DNA of 19,026 bases from a bacterium (GCA_030648825.1 JAUSGU010000038.1:1-19026); one strand, 5' to 3'; positions 7,153 through 13,336 are shown, numbered from the stretch's first letter. Notes: generated by a model from the letters alone, not told the origin. A program made the numbers and translations.

Positions 7153-7440
7153 CTAAATTACTCGGAAATGCTTGTCTCTGGAAATCGGCGCGCATTCTAC
7201 TATGGTAACCGTCTCTCCTTCCTTTTTTGTATTGCCGGCGTCATGCGCTTTGTACTTTTTTGAAATTTTCATAAATCTCTCGTATTTTGGCACTTTGACG
7301 AAACGATTTACACAAACGACGATGGTGTCTTTCATTTTTGTTGAGACGACAACGCCATTCAAAGATTTCCCGTTCTGAGTTTTTGTCTGTGTTTCGGATT
7401 TTGTTTCCGTCGTTTTTGTTTTTTTTGTAAAAATTGACAT
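7153..7440 (-). CDS. rpsQ: 30S ribosomal protein S17 with N-terminal extension
   Basis: 95 residues. The S17 core runs from about residue 26 (SLNGVVVSTKMKDTIVVCVNRFVKVPKYERFMKISKKYKAHDAGN) to GETVTIVECAPISRDKHFRVI, an OB fold that binds helix 11 of 16S rRNA. The first ~24 residues are a Thr/Lys/Gln-rich tail (TKKTKTTETKSETQTKTQNG) not present in E. coli S17. It follows rplP by only 22 bases, so the rpmC (L29) gene usually found between them is absent. Confidence 0.96.
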   Translation of the reverse strand: MSIFTKKTKTTETKSETQTKTQNGKSLNGVVVSTKMKDTIVVCVNRFVKVPKYERFMKISKKYKAHDAGNTKKEGETVTIVECAPISRDKHFRVI

Positions 7441-7462
7441 ATTTTTTGAAATTACATTGAAA

Positions 7463-7888
7463 TTACAGAAGTTCGCGGGAAATAATCATGGATTTTATGG
7501 GTAGTTTCGTGCCAGCTTTGCGTAGAGCCTCACGAGCCACCGCTTCGTCTACACCATCAACTTCAAATATCACTCGCCCCGGTTTTACGGGCGCGCAATA
7601 GCCAACCAGATCTCCCTTGCCCTTGCCGAGTTTTACTTCAGCAGGCTTTTGAGTATAAGGCATATCTGGAAAAATGCGAATCCAGAGCTTGCCGTTTTTG
7701 CCGATTTCGCGAGAGAGCACTTTGCGGGCCGATTCTATTTGTTCGGATCTGATACGGGCAGCCGATGTCGCCTTGATACCAAAAGACCCAAAAGAAAGCA
7801 CCGTACCGCGTGTGTCAAAGCCGACTTTTAGAGGATTCTTCCTCATGACGTGCCACTTTCTGTATTTAACTTTTTTTGGGACTAGCAT
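7463..7888 (-). CDS. rplP: 50S ribosomal protein L16
   Basis: 141 residues. The start MLVPKKVKYRKWHVMRKNPLKVG, the FGSFGIKATSAARIRSEQIESARKVLSRE segment and the LPIKSMIISRELL end are characteristic. L16 lies at the base of the central protuberance and helps position A-site tRNA. The GKGKGD loop is preceded by Lys (AEVKLGKGKG), where E. coli has the hydroxylated Arg81 (AVRMGKGKG). A HVMRKNPLKVGFDTR stretch at the N-terminus is slightly longer than in E. coli. Confidence 0.97.
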   Translation of the reverse strand: MLVPKKVKYRKWHVMRKNPLKVGFDTRGTVLSFGSFGIKATSAARIRSEQIESARKVLSREIGKNGKLWIRIFPDMPYTQKPAEVKLGKGKGDLVGYCAPVKPGRVIFEVDGVDEAVAREALRKAGTKLPIKSMIISRELL

Positions 7889-7918
7889 TTTGGTTTAAAA
7901 ATTGAAACTGGGCTTATT

Positions 7919-8587
7919 TTAAGCTTTCTTATTAAAAACTTCGCCTTTGTATATCCAGACCTTTATGCCGATATCGCCGTACGTCATGTGGGCTTTTTCG
8001 CGAGCAAAATCTATGTCGGCGCGGAATGTTTGGAGAGGTACTTGGCCTTTTTTCATGTCTTCAACACGAGCCATTTCAGCACCACCGAGACGACCACCGA
8101 GAAATACGCGAACACCTTTTACATCGCGATTAGCCATCACTTTTTCTATGGTCTGCTTCATGACACGACGAAAAGGTAAGCGTTTCTCTAGACTTTCAGC
8201 AATCATATAAGCGACAATAGCAGCGTTTGACTCTGGAGAACGGATTTCTTCTATATCAATCTTGAGTTCCTGATTTTTGAGCAATTTTGAACCATTTTTT
8301 TGCATGAAAGCCAAGATTTCCGCGCGTAATTTTACCGCTCCTTCGCCCTGTCGGCCGATGAGAATACCGGGACGTGATGTGCGAATGATGATTCTGATTG
8401 CTTTTTCGTTACGTTCAATACCGACATCGGAAACATACATACCACGAAATTTCTTGGCGAAATATTCGCGCAAGAGAACATCCGATTTCAAAAATTCTTG
8501 ATATTTTCCGCGCGGGGCAAACCATCTGGATTTCCAATCCCTGATGATGCCGAGTCTATGAGCATATGGATGTACGGTGTGTGACAT
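7919..8587 (-). CDS. rpsC: 30S ribosomal protein S3
   Basis: 222 residues. The N-terminus MSHTVHPYAHRLGIIRDWKSRWFAPRGKYQEFL is typical of S3. A type II KH domain is visible near residues 60-110 (IRIIIRTSRPGILIGRQGEGAVKLRAEI, with the GxxG loop as GRQG). The C-terminal domain follows (GVRVFLGGRLGGAEMARVEDMKKGQVPLQTFRADIDFAREKAHMTYGDIGIKVWIYKGE). S3 lines the mRNA entry tunnel. It starts one base after the rplV stop, so the two are probably translationally coupled. Confidence 0.98.
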   Translation of the reverse strand: MSHTVHPYAHRLGIIRDWKSRWFAPRGKYQEFLKSDVLLREYFAKKFRGMYVSDVGIERNEKAIRIIIRTSRPGILIGRQGEGAVKLRAEILAFMQKNGSKLLKNQELKIDIEEIRSPESNAAIVAYMIAESLEKRLPFRRVMKQTIEKVMANRDVKGVRVFLGGRLGGAEMARVEDMKKGQVPLQTFRADIDFAREKAHMTYGDIGIKVWIYKGEVFNKKA

Positions 8588-8588
8588 G

Positions 8589-8915
8589 TTATTTTTTATC
8601 CAAAACTAGTTTGACGTGACTGGTCTTCTTCCTGATAGCGAAACCTGTACCCCGCGCGCCAGGCATCATACGTTTCATAGTGAGACCTTGATTGACACTG
8701 CATTCTTTTATATAAAGTCCTTCTGTAGAGATACCACGGTCGCGAGCATTGGCTAGAGCCGAATGGATGAGTTTTACCAATGGGTCAGAAGCTCGTTTGA
8801 CCGTCACACCGAGCATATCCAGAGCATGAGCCACTGTTTTACCCTTGATGAGAGACGCTACGAGGCGGACCTTGCGAGGAGACTGTCTATAATTTGTGAG
8901 AGATGCGATGACCAT
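8589..8915 (-). CDS. rplV: 50S ribosomal protein L22
   Basis: 108 residues, the normal length. It begins VIASLTNYRQSPRKVRLVASLIKGKTVAHALDML and carries the extended beta-hairpin (ECSVNQGLTMKRMMPGARGTGFAIRKKTSHVKLVLDKK) that lines the peptide exit tunnel and is a known site of macrolide resistance changes. Its start is 5 bases after the rpsS stop, in the context aaaatatATG without a Shine-Dalgarno. Confidence 0.97.
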   Translation of the reverse strand: MVIASLTNYRQSPRKVRLVASLIKGKTVAHALDMLGVTVKRASDPLVKLIHSALANARDRGISTEGLYIKECSVNQGLTMKRMMPGARGTGFAIRKKTSHVKLVLDKK

Positions 8916-8920
8916 ATATT

Positions 8921-9277
8921 TTATTTAGCGGCAGTGGCTTTTTTCTCTACAACAGCGCTCTTTGCGGATTGAGCGGCGGCAATTTCACCTTCCTTTTTCT
9001 TTTGTTCCAGCTCTTTTTGCATTTTGCCACCATGTTTCGTAAACTTTCTGGTCAAAGAAAATTCACCGAGCCTGTGTCCTACCATATCCTCTGACACCAG
9101 AACCTCGATGAATTCACGACCGTTATGTACTCCAAATTTAAAACCCACCATTTCCGGAGAAATATGGCAGGCGCGTATCCAAGTCTTGATAACCCCAGTT
9201 TCCTGTGGTTTCTTGCCGGCGATTTTTGAGATCACTCTCTCATCTACATATGGTCCTTTTGAAAGGCTTCTGGTCAT
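8921..9277 (-). CDS. rpsS: 30S ribosomal protein S19 with C-terminal tail
   Basis: 118 residues against about 92 usually. The core MTRSLSKGPYVDERVISKIAGK ... TWIRACHISPEMVGFKFGVHNGREFIEVLVSEDMVGHRLGEFSLTRKF is highly conserved S19. The last ~33 residues are an extra Lys/Glu/Ala-rich tail (QKELEQKKKEGEIAAAQSAKSAVVEKKATAAK). S19 binds S13 and 16S rRNA in the head. It normally follows rplB within a few bases; here 521 bases with an inserted small gene lie between, so it probably needs a restart promoter. Confidence 0.97.
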   Translation of the reverse strand: MTRSLSKGPYVDERVISKIAGKKPQETGVIKTWIRACHISPEMVGFKFGVHNGREFIEVLVSEDMVGHRLGEFSLTRKFTKHGGKMQKELEQKKKEGEIAAAQSAKSAVVEKKATAAK

Positions 9278-9309
9278 ATAAATTGAGCTCGGGCGGTTAG
9301 GCTAGGGCT

Positions 9310-9335
9310 AGTATCAAACAATTCCTCGCGATACT
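9310..9335 (-). promoter_or_regulatory. Candidate leader hairpin upstream of rpsS
   Basis: On the minus strand AGTATC (9335-9330) pairs with GATACT (9315-9310) around a 14-base loop, in the leader of rpsS. It overlaps GGGAAGTA, which also occurs in the rpsH leader. The hairpin is weak and its role is unknown. Confidence 0.2.
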
Positions 9336-9347
9336 TCCCTTTTAGAA

Positions 9348-9373
9348 AAGAAAAACTAGGTTTTACCTAGGAT
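9348..9373 (-). terminator. Weak terminator-like hairpin in the rplB-rpsS gap
   Basis: On the minus strand CTAGGT-AAA-ACCTAG is followed by TTTTTCTTTTC. The stem is only 6 bp with a 3-base loop, so termination would be partial. If real, it would attenuate transcription entering rpsS. Confidence 0.3.
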
Positions 9374-9408
9374 TTACAGTCAATGCCTACTTACGAGCTG
9401 GTTTTGAT

Positions 9409-9436
9409 AGCTTATCAGAAGTTGTTAGAAAGTCAA
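9409..9436 (-). promoter_or_regulatory. Possible restart promoter for rpsS
   Basis: On the minus strand -35 TTGACT (9436-9431), a 16-base spacer, and TGA-TAAGCT (-10 at 9414-9409), an extended but poor -10. A second TTGACT occurs at 9383-9378 without a good -10. Apart from these and the weak hairpins, 9278-9510 holds no gene that could be supported. Confidence 0.35.
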
Positions 9437-9510
9437 ATTTCTAAATTTAAGCCTTTTTTGCCTATTTTTTCAGAAAATTTTAAGAGATTACTCATATATA
9501 AATAATAGCA

Positions 9511-9539
9511 CAAGAGAAAAGCCGCTCAGGGAGCGGCTT
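9511..9539 (-). terminator. Strong intrinsic terminator of the rplB-rpsS insert
   Basis: On the minus strand AAGCCGCTC and GAGCGGCTT form a perfect 9-bp stem with a 3-base loop, followed by TTCTCTTG. It lies about 20 bases after the stop of the 59-codon gene. A second smaller hairpin, GCCTGA/TCAGGC at 9548-9566, overlaps the stop codon. Confidence 0.85.
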
Positions 9540-9560
9540 GCGTGGATGCCTGATATATTT

Positions 9561-9740
9561 TCAGGCTATCATAATGACTCTGTCTCTCGATCGAGCGTAG
9601 GACCGTGCTCGAGCTAGGCGATAAGCTTCAATTTGCGGAGCAACTTTCGCATCAACTTCCGCCCAGAATTTTTTCCAATCGATAGCATTGAGTTGTCTTT
9701 CGATTTCTTTGATCTGTTCAGGAGTACACCGAGGTTTCAT
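9561..9740 (-). CDS. Small hypothetical protein inserted between rplB and rpsS
   Basis: 59 residues from the ATG at 9740, which has a clear ribosome-binding site (AAAGGATTTTG). A longer reading from 9854 would overlap the end of rplB by 56 bases and has no such site, so it is rejected. The protein is strongly helical and charged: PEQIKEIERQLNAIDWKKFWAEVDAKVAPQIEAYRLARARSYARSRDR, ending VIMIA. No signal peptide or membrane segment is seen and the family is not recognised. The good ribosome-binding site and strong terminator make it look like the other inserted units rather than the native operon. An imperfect inverted repeat AGTG-ctgaa-CACT precedes it. Confidence 0.65.
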   Translation of the reverse strand: MKPRCTPEQIKEIERQLNAIDWKKFWAEVDAKVAPQIEAYRLARARSYARSRDRVIMIA

Positions 9741-9798
9741 CAAAATCCTTTGGTTTAAGTGTTCAGCACTAGTTAACCACAAACAATAAAAAAGACAA

Positions 9799-10653
9799 CT
9801 ATTGAATCGAATTTCTGTCCTTTCCAACTTTGCGACGAGTGACGATGAAAACATTCGAGTATTTCTTTGGCGTACGAGTTTTCTGTCCCTTGCCGGATGG
9901 TTTGCCCCAACGGGTTTTCAGTCTGCGGAGACCTCTGCCCTGACGTCCTTCACCTCCACCGTATGGATGGTCTACCGGATTTTGAGCCGAACCACGGACA
10001 GTCGGCCGAATACCAAGCCAGCGAGAACGTCCTGCTTTTCCGGAATTGACGAGCCAATGTTCATCGTTTGATACTTGACCAATCATGGCAAAACATTCTT
10101 CATGGACCCTGCGAATTTCTGTTGAAGGCATTTTGATCTGTGTATAACCTGCATCATTACCGATTACTTGGGCGAATATGCCTGCGGCGCGAGCGGCTTT
10201 GGCTCCGCCTTTTGGTTTGAGTTCAATATTGTAAATAAATGTGCCTACTGGAATTTTCTTTAGAGGCAATGCATTGCCAGCTTCTACAGGAGCTGCGAGA
10301 CCAGCAATTATAGTTCCGCCGACTTTTACGGACTTTGGCAGGAGAATATAACGTCTCTCGCCATCGCGATACGCGACCAAACCGATGAAACCGGAACGAT
10401 TTGGATCGTATTCAACTGATTGGACGGTTGCCGGAATGTCCAGTTTGTCATAGGCAAAAGAAATTTCTCTGTATAGACGTTTGTGTCCTCCACCTTTATG
10501 ACGCACCGTGACACGACCAAAAGCGTTGCGTCCTACATCACGTTTTCGTCCGTATGTCAGAGCTTTCAGAGGATTTTTCCGCGTGACATACTCTTTGAAG
10601 TTTATGGTCTGCATGCCACGTCTGGATGGGCTGGTTGGTCTATATGTTTTCAT
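9799..10653 (-). CDS. rplB: 50S ribosomal protein L2
   Basis: 284 residues (E. coli 273). It begins MKTYRPTSPSRRGMQTINFKEYVTRKNPLKALT. The first domain is an OB fold with GRNAFGRVTVRHKGGGHKRLYREISF. The C-terminal SH3-like domain carries the peptidyl-transferase signature region (GSAQNPVDHPYGGGEGRQGRG), including the conserved histidine near GSAQNPVDHPYGGGE (His229 of E. coli). L2 is needed for subunit association and tRNA binding. The stop is followed by an inserted small gene rather than rpsS. Confidence 0.98.
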   Translation of the reverse strand: MKTYRPTSPSRRGMQTINFKEYVTRKNPLKALTYGRKRDVGRNAFGRVTVRHKGGGHKRLYREISFAYDKLDIPATVQSVEYDPNRSGFIGLVAYRDGERRYILLPKSVKVGGTIIAGLAAPVEAGNALPLKKIPVGTFIYNIELKPKGGAKAARAAGIFAQVIGNDAGYTQIKMPSTEIRRVHEECFAMIGQVSNDEHWLVNSGKAGRSRWLGIRPTVRGSAQNPVDHPYGGGEGRQGRGLRRLKTRWGKPSGKGQKTRTPKKYSNVFIVTRRKVGKDRNSIQ

Positions 10654-10681
10654 ATTTTTAAAATTAGATTATGCGCAAAAA

Positions 10682-11149
10682 TTAAATAAATTCTATTTTT
10701 TCGCCTTTCTTCAAATAAACGTAGGCCTTCTTGCCAGAAACCGTTCTGCCTGATTTACCGCGAGCAAACATGGTTTTTGATTTTATAGGAGCAATAGAAA
10801 TCTTCACAGGTGTGACTTTATATGCCTCCTTGATTGCCGCCGAGATTTGCTGTGAATTGGCGCTCTTTAAAACTTCAAATGTATAAACACCTTTTTCTGC
10901 CAACATTCCTGCTTTTTCCGTAACACGGGGTTTTATAACAGCCGAACCTTTTGGAAAAGTGACTCCGCCGGTAACAGCCGCACTGCGTTTTTCGGCCAAG
11001 TTTTCAGATTTCTTTTCAGTTTTTACCGACAATTTATTGTCCAGTTTTTTGGGAATTTTTACAGCCGTTTTCGCAACAGGTTTTTTCGTCACCCTTTCAG
11101 TCTTTGCGACTGTCACCTCTTTACCGCCTTTTTGCCAAAATAGAGCCAT
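10682..11149 (-). CDS. rplW: 50S ribosomal protein L23 with N-terminal extension
   Basis: 155 residues against about 100 usually. The L23 core begins near residue 68 (PKGSAVIKPRVTEKAGMLAEKGVYTFEVLKSANSQQISAAIKEAYKVTPVKISIAPIKSKT) and ends YVYLKKGEKIEFI. The first ~65 residues are a Lys/Val/Thr-rich low-complexity segment (KTERVTKKPVAKTAVKIPKKLDNKLSVKTEKKSENL). L23 sits at the exit tunnel and docks trigger factor and SRP, so an extra basic tail would lie near the nascent chain. It is 10 bases downstream of rplD. Confidence 0.95.
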   Translation of the reverse strand: MALFWQKGGKEVTVAKTERVTKKPVAKTAVKIPKKLDNKLSVKTEKKSENLAEKRSAAVTGGVTFPKGSAVIKPRVTEKAGMLAEKGVYTFEVLKSANSQQISAAIKEAYKVTPVKISIAPIKSKTMFARGKSGRTVSGKKAYVYLKKGEKIEFI

Positions 11150-11159
11150 ATATTTGTAT

Positions 11160-11882
11160 TTATTGAATTTTATTCTCCAAAACTTTCATTGATTCAATGG
11201 GGTCTTCAATGATGATAAACTTGTGGTTCAAGACATCGAGCAAATTCAGATTTCTCGTTTCGTCTAAAGCAACAGAACCGATATTTCGGAAACTTTTTTC
11301 TACATTTATATCCTTTTTGGCCAGAGCGATGAATACCGCATTTTTTGGTTTTGTAGAGAGTTTTTCAAAACCTACATTTTTAGCGAGAGAAACGAGAGCT
11401 GTTTTCGCTTCGGTCGTCTTTGGAGAAGAAAAAGAGAATGAGTCTACAAACAATACTTCACCGTCTTTCCATTTCTTTGAAAGCAAAGTCATAAAAGCCT
11501 TTGTTTTCATGGTTTTATTTATTTTCCGGTCATAGTTCTTGTCTTTTCTGGGACCATGGGCTACACCTCCACCGATCCAGAGAGGAGAACGTGTTGATCC
11601 ATGACGAGCGCGACCAGTGCCTTTTTGTCTCCAAGGTTTTTTACCGCCTCCGCGAACTTCTCCGCGAGTTTTAGTGTGAGCGATAGGCTGACGAGCGGAA
11701 GACATCATGGAATGCATCACTTGATGAACGAGGTCGGCATTCCAAGATAGGCCGAAAACTTTTTCCGGAAGAGAAATTGTGCCTGTAGACGCGCCTTTCA
11801 GATTATAGATAGTCGCCTCCAAAGTATTTGTTGTCTTTGAAACTCGTTTGATCACCTTTTTTTCTTTAGTATTTGTAGTCAT
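11160..11882 (-). CDS. rplD: 50S ribosomal protein L4
   Basis: 240 residues (E. coli 201). The tunnel-lining loop is well conserved: HTKTRGEVRGGGKKPWRQKGTGRARHGSTRSPLWIGGGVAHGP near residues 70-115. The C-terminal part (NVGFEKLSTKPKNAVFIALAK ... NLNLLDVLNHKFIIIEDPIESMKVLENKI) is the L4 globular domain. In enterobacteria L4 represses the S10 operon; no matching leader structure is recognised here. It follows rplC by 9 bases. Confidence 0.97.
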   Translation of the reverse strand: MTTNTKEKKVIKRVSKTTNTLEATIYNLKGASTGTISLPEKVFGLSWNADLVHQVMHSMMSSARQPIAHTKTRGEVRGGGKKPWRQKGTGRARHGSTRSPLWIGGGVAHGPRKDKNYDRKINKTMKTKAFMTLLSKKWKDGEVLFVDSFSFSSPKTTEAKTALVSLAKNVGFEKLSTKPKNAVFIALAKKDINVEKSFRNIGSVALDETRNLNLLDVLNHKFIIIEDPIESMKVLENKIQ

Positions 11883-11891
11883 ATATTTAAA

Positions 11892-12533
11892 TTAAGCAAC
11901 TATAGACACCAATACTCCCTTAGGACCGGGTATAGATCCATGAATGACCAATTCATTTGTCTCGGGACGTATTTGGAGAATTTTTAAATTACTCACCGTG
12001 ACCATATCACCGCCCATTCTGCCGGGCATACGTTTGCCTTTGGCCACACGACCACTACCGACGCGCCCGCCACCATTGATGGAACCGACTTCTCGCTCGG
12101 AATGTTTTTGACCGTGCGTACGACTTCCCCCTCTAAAGTGATACCTTTTTACGGCACCTTGGAAACCTTTGCCTTTTGACAGCGAGCGTACAGAAACAGA
12201 GTCACCTTCGGCAAATGCGGAGAGATCCACTCGGTCGCCTACTTTGAATTTTGCGACCTCTTCACCGGAGAGACGAAACTCGCTCAAATGTCGGAAATTG
12301 CCAGCGCCGCCAGCCGCAACACTTGCTTTCAAATGCCCTACTACTGCCTTGCCGAGCCTATGCTCTTTTTGTTCGCCAAAACCTACTTGAATACCATTGT
12401 AGCCATCGGTTGCGATTGTTTTTACTTGAGTGACAATTACAGGGCCGGCAGACAGTATAGTCGCGGGAAAAACACGCCCTTTGGCGTCAAAAATCTGCGT
12501 CATATTCTTCTTTGTGCCAAGTATGAATTTCAT
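11892..12533 (-). CDS. rplC: 50S ribosomal protein L3
   Basis: 213 residues, normal for L3. It begins MKFILGTKKNMTQIFDAKGRVFPATILSAGP. The central loop that reaches the peptidyl-transferase centre is present (FRGGSRTHGQKHSEREVGSINGGGRVGSGRVAKGKRMPGRMGG), followed by VTVSNLKILQIRPETNELVIHGSIPGPKGVLVSIVA. In most genomes it follows rpsJ directly; here the toxin-antitoxin insert and hairpin lie between. The 142-base leader (12534-12675) holds the toxin terminator and a GATCC/GGATC inverted repeat. No convincing promoter was found in it. Confidence 0.97.
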   Translation of the reverse strand: MKFILGTKKNMTQIFDAKGRVFPATILSAGPVIVTQVKTIATDGYNGIQVGFGEQKEHRLGKAVVGHLKASVAAGGAGNFRHLSEFRLSGEEVAKFKVGDRVDLSAFAEGDSVSVRSLSKGKGFQGAVKRYHFRGGSRTHGQKHSEREVGSINGGGRVGSGRVAKGKRMPGRMGGDMVTVSNLKILQIRPETNELVIHGSIPGPKGVLVSIVA

Positions 12534-12594
12534 ATGTGCGCGAGCGCGGATCCAATGGGACAGGAGGGATCTGTAGGCTCTCTAAATACTTTTA

Positions 12595-12619
12595 AAACTA
12601 AAAAGAAGCAACCTGCTTC
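12595..12619 (-). terminator. Intrinsic terminator after the RelE-like toxin gene
   Basis: On the minus strand GAAGCA-ggt-TGCTTC is followed by TTTTTAGTTTT. The stem is 6 bp with a 3-base loop. It lies about 57 bases after the toxin stop and before rplC, so transcription of rplC must come from readthrough or an unseen promoter. Confidence 0.7.
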
Positions 12620-12675
12620 ATTGCCAAAGATACTACACCAAGACCAGAAATAATGCAAATTTCTCTGTTTTTTTA

Positions 12676-12936
12676 TTATTTATAGACAGTATGATCATCT
12701 ATAGCTGTGAGAACAACTTCATTATTATTTATGTATCTAAAGATAATTCGTATTTTATGATTCACTGAAAAACTGAAACTATCATTCATCTCGCCGTGTA
12801 ACTTGTGAACTTTGAGATTTTGGTGATTATCTGGGTCTTTAAAAAGATTTATCTTCTTCAGAGCTTCATTTGTAATTTGTCGTTCGAGTTTTTTAAAACG
12901 TCTCACAAATGCGTGAGTATAAATAACATCAATCAT
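12676..12936 (-). CDS. RelE/ParE-superfamily toxin (YafQ/RelE-like)
   Basis: 86 residues, typical for the RelE/ParE superfamily. It starts MIDVIYTHAFVRRFKKLERQITNEALKKINLF (first strand and two helices), then VHKLHGEMNDSFSFSVNHKIRIIFRYINNNEVVLTAIDDHTVYK. The KLHGEM motif, the KIRIIFRY strand with Arg63 and Arg67, and the C-terminal D-H-x-x-Y pattern fit mRNA interferases of the YafQ/RelE type better than gyrase-directed ParE. Substrate specificity cannot be decided from sequence alone. Its ATG overlaps the antitoxin stop by 8 bases, which implies translational coupling. It would be an mRNA-cleaving toxin encoded within a ribosomal-protein operon. Confidence 0.88.
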   Translation of the reverse strand: MIDVIYTHAFVRRFKKLERQITNEALKKINLFKDPDNHQNLKVHKLHGEMNDSFSFSVNHKIRIIFRYINNNEVVLTAIDDHTVYK

Positions 12937-13153
12937 TGAATTTCTTCACAATTTCATTGAGATCACCTCGAAATATTCTGCCTGCTTTGATATCGCGTTC
13001 TGATTCAAGAATATCATTTATCAATCGATCTTCTTGATATTTATCAACGGCAAGACGCACCGCATGAGCTTTATTAGCGGCAATACCACTTTTGACCAGA
13101 GAATTGATAAATTTCTCTTGCTTAAAATTTATAGGAATTGATATGGTTACCAT
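12929..13153 (-). CDS. Ribbon-helix-helix antitoxin of the RelE-like toxin
   Basis: 74 residues. The N-terminal strand MVTISIPINF, followed by two helices (KQEKFINSLVKSG; NKAHAVRLAVDKYQED), is the ribbon-helix-helix pattern of CopG/ParD-type DNA-binding antitoxins. The C-terminal half (ILESERDIKAGRIFRGDLNEIVKKFND) is charged and probably wraps the toxin. A -10 box TATAAT (13169-13164) lies only about 10 bases before the ATG, so the mRNA would be almost leaderless. A perfect palindrome over the promoter (13167-13193) is the likely autorepression site. No Shine-Dalgarno is present. Confidence 0.87.
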   Translation of the reverse strand: MVTISIPINFKQEKFINSLVKSGIAANKAHAVRLAVDKYQEDRLINDILESERDIKAGRIFRGDLNEIVKKFND

Positions 13154-13166
13154 TGTGTATTAAATT

Positions 13167-13193
13167 ATATGATAATGTATGAAATTATCATAT
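13167..13193. promoter_or_regulatory. Perfect palindromic operator and promoter of the toxin-antitoxin pair
   Basis: ATATGATAAT and ATTATCATAT form perfect 10-bp arms around a 7-base centre. The palindrome overlaps the antitoxin promoter on the minus strand (TATAAT at 13169-13164, with a poor -35 TATGAT 17 bases upstream). Ribbon-helix-helix antitoxins are known to bind such repeats. Because it is symmetric, it also gives -10-like TATGAT sequences on the plus strand, towards the 13237-13336 hairpin. Confidence 0.75.
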
Positions 13194-13236
13194 ACCTGTC
13201 CCCTTTCGTAGTCAAGTCTAGATGTACAGGAATACG

Positions 13237-13336
13237 GGAAAAGCGGCAGGTATGAGTTCGAGTCACGAGGGGAAGGGAGCGCCCTTAGGCGTGGGTCCCG
13301 CCCCGAGTGACGAGAACTCGTGCTTGCCGCTTTTCC
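13237..13336 (+). ncRNA. Candidate structured RNA (or folded ssDNA site): 100-nt hairpin with two tandem G-A steps
   Basis: Folding the plus strand gives: 23 continuous pairs between 13237-13259 and 13314-13336, three of them G-U; tandem G-A mismatches (13260-13261 with 13312-13313); 5 pairs (GTCAC/GTGAC); a second identical tandem G-A step (13267-13268 with 13305-13306); 4 G-C pairs; an AA/G internal loop; 4 pairs (GGGA/TCCC); a GGG bulge; 5 pairs with one G-U; and a CTTA tetraloop. On the minus strand the same positions would be C-A mismatches and U-C/U-C loops, so the plus strand is the better-folded one. It starts at the last base of the rpsJ stop codon and has no T-tract on either strand, so it does not look like a terminator. 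No known RNA family was recognised. Confidence 0.6.

Noticed and set aside
9741..9854. 97-residue version of the rplB-rpsS insert gene
   Set aside because: It would overlap rplB and lacks a ribosome-binding site, while the internal ATG at 9740 has a good one.
12557..13202. Inverted 8-mers GGGACAGG (12557-12564) and CCTGTCCC (13195-13202) flanking the toxin-antitoxin pair
   Set aside because: Similarity does not extend past 8 bases and no target duplication is seen; likely chance, so not called a mobile-element end.
13201..13275. tRNA-like stretch with a T-loop motif (GTTCGAGTC at 13256-13264) preceded by CCCC and followed by GGGG
   Set aside because: The T-stem has mismatches, no convincing D arm or anticodon arm forms, and the same bases pair far better in the 13237-13336 hairpin.
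13237..13336. Hairpin as an intrinsic terminator or integron attC site
   Set aside because: No T-tract follows on either strand, and the conserved attC core ends (RYYYAAC/GTTRRRY) are not present.
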